Shown here piece by piece: positions 8,039 through 17,646 of a DNA stretch of 64,000 nucleotides; the stretch's first letter is position 1; each line of letters begins with the position of its first letter. The stretch covers positions 1-64,000 of the forward strand of contig QFQF01000003.1 in the NCBI GenBank assembly GCA_003248935.1. Direction: 5' to 3'. A program made the translations under genes and the position numbers. The DNA comes from Sphingobium sp. (GTDB taxonomy: Bacteria > Pseudomonadota > Alphaproteobacteria > Sphingomonadales > Sphingomonadaceae). The notes below the pieces were generated by a model that was not told where the DNA came from, did not search any database, and worked only from the letters and a program-made list of their open reading frames with translations.

Positions 8039-9322
8039 TCAGGAAACCGGTTTGGGGCCCTCGGCCGCGGCCGACGTGGTGGCCGGAGGTGCCCCCGCAT
8101 TCGCCTTGCCCTGCTGCTCCAGCCAGACATTCCAGAAGCCGGCAACATTGGCGTAAAGGCCACCGGCCTGCGCCAGGGCAGCCTTGCCGCCCGGAATATC
8201 CCCCGAACGCGCCAATGCGATGCCCAGCCGCTCATTGACCCGTGCCTGATCCACGCCACCCTTGCTCAGCGCCAGTTTATAGCTGTCCGCGGCCTGGGGA
8301 TATTGCGCCAGCGAGAAATAGGTGTCGCCAACCGCCATCGCCGGTGCGCCGTTGGGGGCCGATGCCGCCTTCTTCGCCGCCGCAGGCAACCCGGCAAGGC
8401 TTTTTGCGGCCTTCGGCGTCAGCTTCTTGAGCAGGCTTGGAATATCCTTGTTGGTCGCGTCCAGCTTTCCGGCGGCCTTGCCCGCCTCGAGGACCGCCTT
8501 TGCCTCACCATCGAAACCCGTCGCGGCAGCAAGCGCGGCATAGCCGGTATAATCGCGCTCGCTCGCCATCGCGCCGGTTGCCGCCTGCAGGCGATAGAAA
8601 TCGAGCTGGATTTGCGGGTCCATGCCGGGCGCCGCCATGTAATTGGCGATGCAGCTGCGCCAGTTGCCCGCGCTCGGATAGCTGGCCAGCTTCAACTGGC
8701 ACCAGCGCGACACCTCGCCCCAGGCCTTCTGACGATAAGCGAGCGCACCGGCACGATCGTACCAGGAGGCCGGAACAGTTTTGCCCGCCGCGCGCTGCTG
8801 CTCCATCGCCTTGTCGATCAGCGCCATGCCGTCGGCGGTCTTGCCCATCTTCACATAGGTGTCGGCCGTCAGCATCGTCACCGGCACGCCGTCATAGCCG
8901 AGTTGCTTGGCGTAATTCACCTGCGCCAGTGCATCGTCGAACGCACCCAGATAATAGGAGAAATAGCCGGCCAGAAAACGCAGATAGGGCTCCTGCCCTG
9001 CCGGTACCGCCTTGCTTTCCAGCATATCGTTGAGCGCCTTGCGCTCCGCCTGCGGATCACCCCGGCGGGATGCCAGTTCCATCCGCAACCCGGCCGCGAT
9101 GTATGTCTCCAGCGGCGTCGCCGGCTGCAGCCCGGCGATCTGGCCGGCGGCGGCATCCAGATTGTTGCCGGTCAGCGTAGCCTCCGCCTGACGCGCAGCC
9201 AGACGGAAACCCTGGTTCATCGTGACGCCGGTCGGCTTGTCACGCGCGGCCATGGCCGGCGTGGCCCCGACGACGAGGGCCGCCGACGCGACGGCGAGCC
9301 CCCATCCCCTGAAAGCAGGCAT
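8039..9322 (-). CDS. Exported TPR-like repeat protein, paralogue of the next gene
   Basis: A 427-residue protein with an N-terminal signal peptide ending at PAMA (about residue 25). The remainder is alpha-helical with TPR-like features (YLRFLAGYFSYYLGAFDDAL, ADTYVKMGKTADGMALIDKA, VGDTYFSLAQYPQAADSYKL), ending in an Ala/Pro-rich tail. It shares layout and motifs with the gene just upstream (GGVDxxxVxxRLGIALAxSGD and a GFWNVWL-like end), so the pair arose by duplication. Its start codon overlaps the stop of that gene (TGATG), indicating coupling. The function is unknown; a periplasmic scaffold is a guess. Confidence 0.75.
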   Translation of the reverse strand: MPAFRGWGLAVASAALVVGATPAMAARDKPTGVTMNQGFRLAARQAEATLTGNNLDAAAGQIAGLQPATPLETYIAAGLRMELASRRGDPQAERKALNDMLESKAVPAGQEPYLRFLAGYFSYYLGAFDDALAQVNYAKQLGYDGVPVTMLTADTYVKMGKTADGMALIDKAMEQQRAAGKTVPASWYDRAGALAYRQKAWGEVSRWCQLKLASYPSAGNWRSCIANYMAAPGMDPQIQLDFYRLQAATGAMASERDYTGYAALAAATGFDGEAKAVLEAGKAAGKLDATNKDIPSLLKKLTPKAAKSLAGLPAAAKKAASAPNGAPAMAVGDTYFSLAQYPQAADSYKLALSKGGVDQARVNERLGIALARSGDIPGGKAALAQAGGLYANVAGFWNVWLEQQGKANAGAPPATTSAAAEGPKPVS

Positions 9323-10602
9323 CAGGCGGCCTGCTTGGTCGAGAGCCAGAGGCTCCAGTAGCCGGCGATCGTCTTGCGCGCGCCGGTCTGGACCTGATCG
9401 AACGCAGACTTGGCGCCCGCCGAGTCACCCGAAAGCGCCAGCGCGATGCCAAGGCGGGTCGTCACTTCGGATACATCCACGCCGCCCTTCTGGAGCGCGA
9501 GCTTGTAGAGGGTCGCGGCCTTCGCATAGTCGCCATAGCCCAGATAAGCGTCGGCCGTATATGCCGCCGTCTTGCCGTTTGCCGCCTTGCCCGCGTCAGC
9601 CTCGGCCGCAGGCAGCGAGCCCTTGTCCTTGGCGATGCCGGCTGTGGCCTGGCTGTAATATTCAGCCAGCTTGGCGGGTGCGAGCTTGCCGGTGGAGCGG
9701 CCCTTTTCGATCGTGGACTTCACTTCGCCGATCAGACCGGACTTAGACGCCGCGTCGACATATTCGGAATAGTCATACTCGCTCTCGAGCGCGCCGGTCT
9801 GCGCCATCAGGCGCATGACGTCGAGGTTCTCGCCGCGGGTCAGGGTCTTGTTCGACTCCTGGAAGCTGCGCAGCAGCGCGCGCCAGTTCTTGGCGGACGG
9901 ATCGGCGGTCAGGTTCAGCTTCGCCCATTCGGCCGTTTCGGGCGACTGGGTGACATAGGCCATGGTGAAACCACGATTGTACCAGCCGGCCGGCACCTGC
10001 GCGCCCGACGCCTTCTCGATCTCGATCGCCTTCTTCAGCATCGGCAGACCGGCATCGACGAACGGCTTCCCGGCCGGGCTGATGTTGTTGCCCTGCGACA
10101 CGCCGATCGCCTTCTGGAAGTTCGCCTCCGCACCCATCACCCATGGGGCACTGCCCGGATAACCGAGATCGGCGGCCTTCTTGAAGTGGGCGATCGCGGC
10201 ATCGTTGTCGTTCGCCTTCATGGCGAAATCGCCCGCGAAGAATTCGTACTTCGGCACTTCGGCAGCCGGAACACCGCCGCTCGCCAGCATGCCCTCTACG
10301 GCAGCGCGCTGAATCGCGGTATCCTTCAGGCCCAGACCGAGGTTGAGGCGCAGCACGTTGAGGTTGAACTGCTCGTCCGGCGTCTTCGCGAAGCCCTCGG
10401 CCTCGGCCAGCTTCGCCTTCGCCTCATCAAACTTGTTCGCCTTGAGCAGATCCTGCGCGGCGGCGGCGGGCGCGGAGAACTCCTTGCTCAGCTTGGGCGC
10501 CTTGGCCTCCTCCTTCTTGGCGGCCGTGGCCGTGGTCACGACGCCCGCCGTTCCGGCGAAAGCGAGCATGAGTCCAATAGCCATGGGGGAAACAAGACGC
10601 AT
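9322..10602 (-). CDS. Exported TPR-like repeat protein
   Basis: About 426 residues from ATG 10602 (MRLVSPMAIGLMLAFAGTAG), which has a strong GAGGAG site 7 bases upstream. The N terminus is a signal peptide, followed by a Lys/Ala-rich linker (AAKKEEAKAPKLSKEFS). Helical repeats follow (AAAQDLLKANKFDEAKAKLA, NDNDAAIAHFKKAADLGYPG, AYLGYGDYAKAATLYKLALQ). It is paralogous to the following gene and translationally coupled to it. The role is not known. High expression is suggested by the ideal ribosome site. Confidence 0.75.
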   Translation of the reverse strand: MRLVSPMAIGLMLAFAGTAGVVTTATAAKKEEAKAPKLSKEFSAPAAAAQDLLKANKFDEAKAKLAEAEGFAKTPDEQFNLNVLRLNLGLGLKDTAIQRAAVEGMLASGGVPAAEVPKYEFFAGDFAMKANDNDAAIAHFKKAADLGYPGSAPWVMGAEANFQKAIGVSQGNNISPAGKPFVDAGLPMLKKAIEIEKASGAQVPAGWYNRGFTMAYVTQSPETAEWAKLNLTADPSAKNWRALLRSFQESNKTLTRGENLDVMRLMAQTGALESEYDYSEYVDAASKSGLIGEVKSTIEKGRSTGKLAPAKLAEYYSQATAGIAKDKGSLPAAEADAGKAANGKTAAYTADAYLGYGDYAKAATLYKLALQKGGVDVSEVTTRLGIALALSGDSAGAKSAFDQVQTGARKTIAGYWSLWLSTKQAA

Positions 10603-10883
10603 TAGGTATCTCCTCTCGAAGGAAGGGACGACGCCACGCGCCCTTTGAAAAGGGGCTAGGCAACCGCCGGTGAACAACCGTTGAACAGCGATATAGATGC
10701 GTGACCGCCACCTGTCATGCGGAACTGATCGGTTCATCGCCAGCGTGCAACGGTTCGTCGGCATGGTAAAATCGGTACCTTCAAAACCCCTCGTGCGTAC
10801 GCGCGCGCGAGGGGTGACAGCGCCGTTGCGCTGGTCTAGGGAAGCGTCACGCAAACGCAACTTACCCGAAAAAGAGCATCGCA

Positions 10884-13577
10884 TTGAGCACCGACGAGAC
10901 CCTCCTCGCCGATCCTTCGGATATCAGCCCCATCAACATCGTCGACGAGATGAAGTCGAGCTATCTCGACTATGCGATGTCGGTGATCGTCAGCCGCGCC
11001 CTTCCCGACGTGCGCGACGGCCTGAAGCCTGTCCACCGCCGCATCCTCTATTCGGCCCATGAATCCGGTTTCACCCACAACCGGCCCTATCGCAAGTCCG
11101 CCCGCCTCGTCGGCGAGGTGATGGGTAAATACCATCCGCACGGCGACAGTTCGATCTACGACGCATTGGCCCGCATGACCCAGGACTGGTCGATGCGCGT
11201 GCCGCTGATCGATGGTCAGGGCAACTTCGGATCGATGGACCCGGATCCGCCGGCGGCCATGCGCTACACCGAGGCGCGCCTTGCCAAGGTCACGAGCGCG
11301 CTGCTGGACGACCTGGACAAGGACACCGTCGACTTCACGCCGAACTATGACGCGTCGGAGAACGAGCCGCAGGTCCTGCCCGCCCGCTTCCCCAACCTGT
11401 TAGTGAACGGCGCTGGCGGCATCGCCGTCGGCATGGCGACGAACATTCCGCCGCACAATCTGGGCGAAGTCCTGCGTGCGTGCCTTGCCTATATCGACAA
11501 TCCGGCCATCACGATCGAAGACCTGATCCAGATCGTGCCCGGCCCCGATTTCCCGACCGCCCCCATGATCCTGGGTCAGTCAGGCGCCCGGTCGGCCTAT
11601 CATACCGGCCGCGGATCCATACTGATGCGCGCCACCCACAAGATCGAGGAGGGACGCGGGGACCGCAGGTCGATCGTCCTCACCTCCATCCCTTATCAGG
11701 TGGGCAAGAACGGCCTGGTCGAGAAGATCGCCGAGGCCGCCAAGGACAAGCGGATCGAGGGCGTCAGCGACATCCGCGACGAGTCGAGCCGCGAGGGCGT
11801 GCGTATCGTCCTCGACCTGAAGCGCGATGCGACGGCGGAAGTCGTCCTCAACCAGTTGTGGCGCAACACCCCCGCGCAATCGAGCTTTCCGGCCAACATG
11901 CTCGCGATCCGCGGCGGCCGCCCGGAATTGCTCAACCTGCGCGACATCATCGAGGCGTTCGTCAAGTTCCGCGAGGAGGTCATCACCCGCCGGACGAAGT
12001 TCGAACTGAACAAGGCGCGTGAACGCGCGCACATCTTGCTCGGTCTCGTCATCGCCGTCACCAACCTCGACGAGGTGGTGCGGATCATTCGTGGATCGGG
12101 CAGTCCGGCCGAGGCACGCGAGGCCCTGCTGGCGCGCGAATGGCCGATCGCGGAGATCGCCTCCTACATCCGCCTCGTCGAGGCAACAGAAACGGAAATC
12201 GAGGGCGACACCTATCGCCTGTCCGACGTGCAGGTCCGCGCCATTCTCGACCTGCGCCTCCATCGCCTGACCGCGCTCGGCCGGGACGAGATCGGCAGCG
12301 AACTGGCGGCCCTGGCCGCCGTGATCGCGGAATGCCTGGCGATCCTGAGCGACCGGGTGAAGCTCTACGGCGTCATGCGGGAAGAATTCGAGGCGATCCT
12401 CGCCGAATTCGCGACGCCCCGCCTGTCCACGATCGCTGCGGCCGCCGATGGCATCGACGACGAGGATCTGATCGAGCGCGAGGACATGGTCGTCACGGTG
12501 ACCATGGAAGGCTATATCAAGCGCACGCCGCTCGAAAGCTTCCGGGCGCAGGCCCGTGGCGGCAAGGGCCGTTCCGGCATGGCGACCAAGGACGAGGATG
12601 CGGTCACCAACCTGTTCGTGACCAGCACCCATACGCCGGTCCTGTTCTTCTCGACCCACGGCAAGGTCTATCGCCTGAAGGTGTGGCGCCTTCCCGAGGG
12701 GGGGCCGACCACGCGCGGGCGGCCGATGGTCAACCTGCTGCCGCTTGCCGCCGGTGAGGTGATCCGTACCGTCCTGCCGCTGCCCGAGGACGAGGACAGC
12801 TGGAAGGAACTATCGGTCGTCTTCGCCACCGCGCACGGCAATGTCCGCCGCAACAGCATGGACGCGTTCGCCAACATCCCGTCCAACGGCAAGTTTGCGA
12901 TGCGTTTCGACGAGGATGCGACCGATCGCCTGATCGGCGTCGCTCTCCTTTCCGAGACCGACGACGTGCTGCTCGCCACCCGGCAGGGCAAGGCGATCCG
13001 CTTCTCCGCCACCGACGTGCGCGAGTTTCAGAGCCGCACCTCCACCGGCGTGCGCGGCATGTCCCTGAAGGGCGAGGACGAGGTCATTTCGCTCTCCATC
13101 CTGGGCGGCTTCGACGCGAGCACGGAGGAGCGCGACGAATATCTGCGCGCCGCGCCGTGGAAGGAGAACGAGAACGCCGCCACCCTCCCGTCCGAGCGCA
13201 TGAAGCAGTTCGAGGATGCGGAGCAGTTCATCCTCACCGTCTGCGCCAACGGTTACGGCAAGATCAGTTCGGCCTATGAGTATCGACGCTCGGGCCGTGG
13301 CGGTCAGGGCATCACCAACATCGACAATATCGGCCGCAACGGCCCGGTGGTCGCGAGTTTCCCGGTGGTCCACGACGATCATCTGATGCTGGTGACCGAT
13401 CAGGCGAAGCTGATCCGCCTCGGCCTCTCGTCGATGCGCGTCATTGGCCGGAATTCCGCCGGTGTCCGCCTGTTCAACGTCGCCGACAGCGAGCATGTGG
13501 TCAGCGCCGCGCGGATCGAGGAAAGCGACGAGGACGGCGAGAGCGGCGCGGAACAGAGTGACGAAGCCGGCGAATGA
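10884..13577 (+). CDS. gyrA: DNA gyrase subunit A
   Basis: An 897-residue protein beginning SPINIVDEMKSSYLDYAMSV, the classical GyrA N terminus. The active-site Tyr128 is in AAMRYTEAR. The GyrA-box (QARGGKGRSGM) marks it as gyrase rather than ParC. The C-terminal beta-pinwheel follows, ending in an acidic tail (EESDEDGESGAEQSDEAGE). The quinolone-determining positions equivalent to E. coli Ser83 and Asp87 are Ser89 and Asp93, so no classic resistance change is present. The start is TTG at 10884, chosen because it gives the family N terminus. With GyrB it introduces negative supercoils. The stop overlaps the ATG of the next gene. Confidence 0.98.
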   Translation: MSTDETLLADPSDISPINIVDEMKSSYLDYAMSVIVSRALPDVRDGLKPVHRRILYSAHESGFTHNRPYRKSARLVGEVMGKYHPHGDSSIYDALARMTQDWSMRVPLIDGQGNFGSMDPDPPAAMRYTEARLAKVTSALLDDLDKDTVDFTPNYDASENEPQVLPARFPNLLVNGAGGIAVGMATNIPPHNLGEVLRACLAYIDNPAITIEDLIQIVPGPDFPTAPMILGQSGARSAYHTGRGSILMRATHKIEEGRGDRRSIVLTSIPYQVGKNGLVEKIAEAAKDKRIEGVSDIRDESSREGVRIVLDLKRDATAEVVLNQLWRNTPAQSSFPANMLAIRGGRPELLNLRDIIEAFVKFREEVITRRTKFELNKARERAHILLGLVIAVTNLDEVVRIIRGSGSPAEAREALLAREWPIAEIASYIRLVEATETEIEGDTYRLSDVQVRAILDLRLHRLTALGRDEIGSELAALAAVIAECLAILSDRVKLYGVMREEFEAILAEFATPRLSTIAAAADGIDDEDLIEREDMVVTVTMEGYIKRTPLESFRAQARGGKGRSGMATKDEDAVTNLFVTSTHTPVLFFSTHGKVYRLKVWRLPEGGPTTRGRPMVNLLPLAAGEVIRTVLPLPEDEDSWKELSVVFATAHGNVRRNSMDAFANIPSNGKFAMRFDEDATDRLIGVALLSETDDVLLATRQGKAIRFSATDVREFQSRTSTGVRGMSLKGEDEVISLSILGGFDASTEERDEYLRAAPWKENENAATLPSERMKQFEDAEQFILTVCANGYGKISSAYEYRRSGRGGQGITNIDNIGRNGPVVASFPVVHDDHLMLVTDQAKLIRLGLSSMRVIGRNSAGVRLFNVADSEHVVSAARIEESDEDGESGAEQSDEAGE

Positions 13578-13921
13578 GCGAACTCTTCGCTTACAAGATA
13601 CTGACCCGCGCCCAGTGGGAAAGCTTGCGCGCGGAGGGGCGCTTCGCCGGTGCGCCCGTGGATATCGCCGACGGCTATATCCATATGTCGACCCGTGCGC
13701 AGGCGGCGGAAACGGCGGCGAAGCATTTCGCCGGTCAGGACGACCTCATCCTGGCGATGGTCGATCTCGCCGCCCTGGGTGACGGGGTGAAATGGGAACC
13801 GTCGCGTGGCGGTCAGTTGTTCCCGCACCTTTACGGCGACCTGCCGCTCAGCGCCGTCACCAGCCACGCGAAGCTGCGGCTGGATGTGCACGGTGTCCAC
13901 CAGTTCCCCGCGGGTTTCTGA
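13574..13921 (+). CDS. DUF952 domain protein
   Basis: A 115-residue protein whose start overlaps the gyrA stop (ATGA). AYKILTRAQWESLRAEG, DGYIHMSTRAQAAETAAKHF, DDLILAMVDLAAL and the FPHLYGDLP turn are the signature of DUF952. Its fold is related to ADP-ribosyltransferase-like or RNA 2'-phosphotransferase-like proteins, but no reaction is established. Adjacency to gyrA suggests co-transcription rather than shared function. Confidence 0.85.
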   Translation: MSELFAYKILTRAQWESLRAEGRFAGAPVDIADGYIHMSTRAQAAETAAKHFAGQDDLILAMVDLAALGDGVKWEPSRGGQLFPHLYGDLPLSAVTSHAKLRLDVHGVHQFPAGF

Positions 13922-13985
13922 AGCCACGCCCTCTGTGAGAGCGCGATCGGTTGGCGCAGGCGGGATTTCCCGCTAGGGGCCTGCC

Positions 13986-15608
13986 ATGCTCCGCCTCACC
14001 GGCCTTACCCTGCCCCTCGATCATGCCGACGAGGCGATATCCGACGCCATCTGTACGCGCCTCGGCATCCCGCGCGACGACCTGCTCAATTTCGAGATCA
14101 TCCGTCGCGGCAACGACGCACGCCGCCGCAGTGCGATCCTGCTCGTCTACACCGTCGATGTCGTGCTGGCCGATGAAGCGACCGTACTCGCCCGCCTTTC
14201 CGGCGACCATGAAATTCGGCCGACGCCGGATACCAGCTATCATTTCCCGGTCATGGCGCCTACGCATCACACGGGTCTGCGTCCCGTCGTCATCGGCGCC
14301 GGCCCATGCGGCCTGTTTGCTGGCCTGATCCTCGCCCAGATGGGTTTCCGTCCGATCATCCTCGATCGCGGCAAGGTCGTGCGGGAACGGACCAAGGATA
14401 CCTGGGGCCTGTGGCGACGAGCGGAGCTCAACCCGGACTCCAACGTCCAGTTCGGCGAGGGTGGCGCGGGCACCTTCTCCGATGGCAAGCTTTATTGCCG
14501 GATCAAGGATCCGCGCCACCTCGGCCGCAAGGTGCTTCAGGAGTTCGTCGCCGCCGGTGCGCCCGAGGATATCCTGACCGAAGCGCATCCCCATATCGGC
14601 ACGTTCCGCCTCGTCTCGATGGTCGAACGCATGCGCCGCCAGATCGAGGAACTGGGCGGCGAATATCGCTGGCAGACCCGGGTCGACGACGTGGAACTGG
14701 ACTGCCTCCCCGACGGACGGCAGCGGCTTCGTGGCCTTCATCTCCATGACGGCAGCTTTCTGGAGGCCGATCATGTCGTGCTGGCGGTCGGCCATTCCGC
14801 CCGCCCCACGTTCGAGATGCTGCACCGGCGCGGCGTCCATATCGATCCCAAGCCCTTCTCCATCGGCGTGCGGATCGAGCATCCGCAAAGCTGGATCGAC
14901 CGCGCCCGCTTCGGCGACTGCGCCGGGCATCCCGTGCTGGGAGCCGCCGCCTACAGCCTGTCACATCACTGCGCCAACGGCAGGACGGTCTACAGCTTCT
15001 GCATGTGCCCCGGTGGCCGTGTCGTCGCCGCCACATCGGAGGAGGGGCGCGTCGTCACCAACGGGATGAGTCAGTATTCCCGCGCAGAGTTCAACGCCAA
15101 TTCCGGTCTCGTCGTCGCCATCGACCCGGCAAAGGACTATCCCGACGGACCGCTCGCGGGCATCGCCTTCCAGCGCCACTGGGAATCGCTCGCCTTCGAG
15201 GCCGGCGGCTCATCCTACTGGGCACCGGGCCAGACGGTCGGCGACCTCCTTGCCGGTCGCCCGTCCACCGCACTCGGTGCAGTCGTTCCGTCCTACAAGC
15301 CCGGCGTGACGATGACCGACCTGTCGCTGTGCCTGCCACCCTTCGTGATCGAGGCATTCCGCGAAGCCCTTCCGGTCTTCGGTCGCCAGATTGCCAATTA
15401 CGATCATCCCGACGCCGTCATGACCGGCGTCGAGACGCGGACATCCTCGCCGATCCGCATCGCCCGGGGGAAGGACTTCCAGTCGCTGAACGTCGAGCGA
15501 CTGTTCCCGGCCGGTGAGGGCGCCGGATATGCGGGCGGCATCCTCTCCGCCGCCATCGATGGCATCAAGGTTGCGGAAGCCGTCGCAGCAAGCATCATGA
15601 CGGCATGA
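13986..15608 (+). CDS. FAD-dependent dehydrogenase (COG2509-like)
   Basis: A 540-residue protein with an N-terminal domain of about 95 residues (RLTGLTLPLDHADEAISDAI). The dinucleotide-binding motif VVIGAGPCGLFAGLILAQMG follows, then NVQFGEGGAGTFSDGKLYC, the FAD-contact region typical of the uncharacterised NAD(P)/FAD-dependent dehydrogenases of COG2509. LFPAGEGAGYAGGILSAAIDG is the C-terminal FAD motif. The substrate is unknown. Its stop overlaps the next flavoprotein's ATG by 4 bases, so the two are one operon. Confidence 0.88.
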   Translation: MLRLTGLTLPLDHADEAISDAICTRLGIPRDDLLNFEIIRRGNDARRRSAILLVYTVDVVLADEATVLARLSGDHEIRPTPDTSYHFPVMAPTHHTGLRPVVIGAGPCGLFAGLILAQMGFRPIILDRGKVVRERTKDTWGLWRRAELNPDSNVQFGEGGAGTFSDGKLYCRIKDPRHLGRKVLQEFVAAGAPEDILTEAHPHIGTFRLVSMVERMRRQIEELGGEYRWQTRVDDVELDCLPDGRQRLRGLHLHDGSFLEADHVVLAVGHSARPTFEMLHRRGVHIDPKPFSIGVRIEHPQSWIDRARFGDCAGHPVLGAAAYSLSHHCANGRTVYSFCMCPGGRVVAATSEEGRVVTNGMSQYSRAEFNANSGLVVAIDPAKDYPDGPLAGIAFQRHWESLAFEAGGSSYWAPGQTVGDLLAGRPSTALGAVVPSYKPGVTMTDLSLCLPPFVIEAFREALPVFGRQIANYDHPDAVMTGVETRTSSPIRIARGKDFQSLNVERLFPAGEGAGYAGGILSAAIDGIKVAEAVAASIMTA

Positions 15609-16792
15609 CCGGTCTGGAGCACGAAACGTTCGACGCGATCATCCTGGGGGCCGGTGCCGCCGGCCTGATGTGCGCGGCGACGGCGGGCGCGCGGGGACGG
15701 CGCGTGCTGCTGATCGATCACGCCGATGCTCCGGGAAAGAAAATCCTGATTTCCGGCGGCGGGCGCTGCAATTTCACGAACATCCACACGGCGGCCGACC
15801 GTTATCTCAGCGCCAATCCCCATTTCGCGAAGTCGGCCCTCGGCCGCTATGGCCCGCAGGATTTCATCGCACTGGCCGACCGTTACGGCATCGCCTGGCA
15901 CGAAAAGACGCTGGGCCAGCTCTTCTGCGACGGTTCCGCGCGCCAGATCGTCGACATGCTCGGCGACATGTGCCGCGCTGGCGGCGTGACCCTGCATCTG
16001 GGCAGCCCGGTTACCGCCGTCGATCACAATGATGGCCTGTTCCGGGTCGGCGTGGACGGACTGGAAGCGCGCGCGCCTGCACTCGTCATCGCCACCGGAG
16101 GCCCTTCGATCCCGAAACTGGGCGCGACCGGCTTTGCCTATGATATCGCACGCCGTTTCGGCCTGTCGATCGTCCAGCCCCGTCCCGCGCTCGTGCCCTT
16201 CACCCTTGGCGAAGACGAGGCGCTGTTCCGGTCGCTCTCCGGCGTGTCGGCCGATGTCGAGGTCGTCTGGGGCAAGACCCGTTTTAGGGAAGCGGCGCTT
16301 TTCACCCATCGCGGGCTCTCGGGTCCGGCAATGCTCCAGATATCATCCTACTGGCAGCATCGTACCGCGATCACCGTCAACTTCCTGCCCGACCTGCGCA
16401 CCGGCTGGTTGCTGGACGAAAAGCGCGAACGCCCGCGTACGATGCTGCGCCGGGTGCTGACGGAACGCCTGCCCGAACGGCTGGCCGATGCGCTGCTCGA
16501 CAGGCTGGCGGTACAAGGCGATCTGGGGAACCTCTCCGACAAGGCATTGCGAACGGTGGAGACCGGCCTGTCCAACTGGTCCTTCACGCCAAACGGGACC
16601 GAGGGCTATGCGAAGGCCGAGGTGACGGCGGGCGGCATCGCTACCGTCAATCTCTCCTCCCGAACCATGGAGGCGAGCAAGGTTCCCGGCCTGTACGCGA
16701 TCGGCGAGGCCGTCGACGTCACCGGCTGGCTGGGCGGCTACAACTTCCAATGGGCATGGGCGAGCGGCAGGGCGGCCGGAGAGGCGATCTGA
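15605..16792 (+). CDS. NAD(P)/FAD-dependent oxidoreductase, BaiN/HI0933 (YhiN) family
   Basis: A 395-residue flavoprotein. FDAIILGAGAAGLMCAATAG is the FAD Rossmann motif. GKKILISGGGRCNFTN is the hallmark of the HI0933/YhiN/BaiN family. The C-terminal GLYAIGEAVDVTGWLGGYNF closes the FAD site. Some members reduce bile-acid intermediates, but most have no known substrate. It is translationally coupled to the upstream dehydrogenase. Confidence 0.9.
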   Translation: MTGLEHETFDAIILGAGAAGLMCAATAGARGRRVLLIDHADAPGKKILISGGGRCNFTNIHTAADRYLSANPHFAKSALGRYGPQDFIALADRYGIAWHEKTLGQLFCDGSARQIVDMLGDMCRAGGVTLHLGSPVTAVDHNDGLFRVGVDGLEARAPALVIATGGPSIPKLGATGFAYDIARRFGLSIVQPRPALVPFTLGEDEALFRSLSGVSADVEVVWGKTRFREAALFTHRGLSGPAMLQISSYWQHRTAITVNFLPDLRTGWLLDEKRERPRTMLRRVLTERLPERLADALLDRLAVQGDLGNLSDKALRTVETGLSNWSFTPNGTEGYAKAEVTAGGIATVNLSSRTMEASKVPGLYAIGEAVDVTGWLGGYNFQWAWASGRAAGEAI

Positions 16793-16807
16793 CTGCGAAG
16801 ACCCAAG

Positions 16808-17509
16808 CTAGTCGCGAAACACCAGCGGGGAATATTCGAGGCGGATCGCCTGAACGACACGCACGGATCGACGGGAGCCGCCCCCCTCTCCCGCTCCGGT
16901 GATGGCATCATCGATACCAAGCGCAGCATAGCTGAGCGGGGGCACCGCTTCAGGCTCCGGCATGCCCTCTCCTTCTCCGGCCACATAAACCGCAACGCCC
17001 GGAAGCGTGGCTGCGAACAGCTTTCGCGCAAAGGCCATCGGAACACGGATGCAGCCATGCGAAGCGGGATAGCCCGGATCGATGCCGGCATGGATTGCGA
17101 TCCCGTCCCAGGTCAGCCGCTGCATATAGGGCATCGGCGCATTGCTGTAGAGATTGGAGCGATGCCACTGGTTCTTCTGGAGGATTTGAAACGCCCCCAC
17201 CGGCGTTGCATGACCGGCCATGCCTGTCGACACCGCCGCCATGCCGATGAGGCGGGTGTCGCGGTAGACGAAGATTCGCTGGCTGCTCAGGCTCACGAGC
17301 ATGGAAAGCGTGCCGTCGACGGGCGTGCCGTCATCCAGCCAGACATGCTGACCGGGGCGCAAGGACGCGGCGGCCTCCACGCGCAGTCCCGGATCGCGTA
17401 CCGCCTGCGCAAGCGCAGCCGAAGGCCAGCCGATCGCCAGAAGCAGGGCCAGCAGCAACACACCGCCCCCGAGGCGGCATGACGTCAGGACGGAGCGGAT
17501 TCGCCTCAT
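16808..17509 (-). CDS. L,D-transpeptidase (YkuD domain)
   Basis: About 233 residues from ATG 17509, beginning with an export signal (GGGVLLLALLLAIGWPSAALA). The YkuD catalytic motif is HAGIDPGYPASHGCIRVPMAFA, with the His and the nucleophilic Cys in SHGCIR. These enzymes cross-link peptidoglycan through meso-DAP or attach proteins to it in the periplasm. The gene converges on the BaiN-family gene 15 bases away. Confidence 0.92.
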   Translation of the reverse strand: MRRIRSVLTSCRLGGGVLLLALLLAIGWPSAALAQAVRDPGLRVEAAASLRPGQHVWLDDGTPVDGTLSMLVSLSSQRIFVYRDTRLIGMAAVSTGMAGHATPVGAFQILQKNQWHRSNLYSNAPMPYMQRLTWDGIAIHAGIDPGYPASHGCIRVPMAFARKLFAATLPGVAVYVAGEGEGMPEPEAVPPLSYAALGIDDAITGAGEGGGSRRSVRVVQAIRLEYSPLVFRD

Positions 17510-17646
17510 GCCCGGATCATCCCATCGTCGACGCGCCGGGGCAAGGACGCCGTCGAATGCCATGGCTGGTCGATCGGGCGTTTCCTCCGGCCGCCATCTG
17601 TCCTATGGGCGCCGCTTCGAAGAGATCAGGGAGGCCGGACGGCCAG

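Noticed and set aside
11136..11160. Quinolone-resistance change in gyrA
   Set aside because: The key positions are Ser89 and Asp93, the sensitive state.
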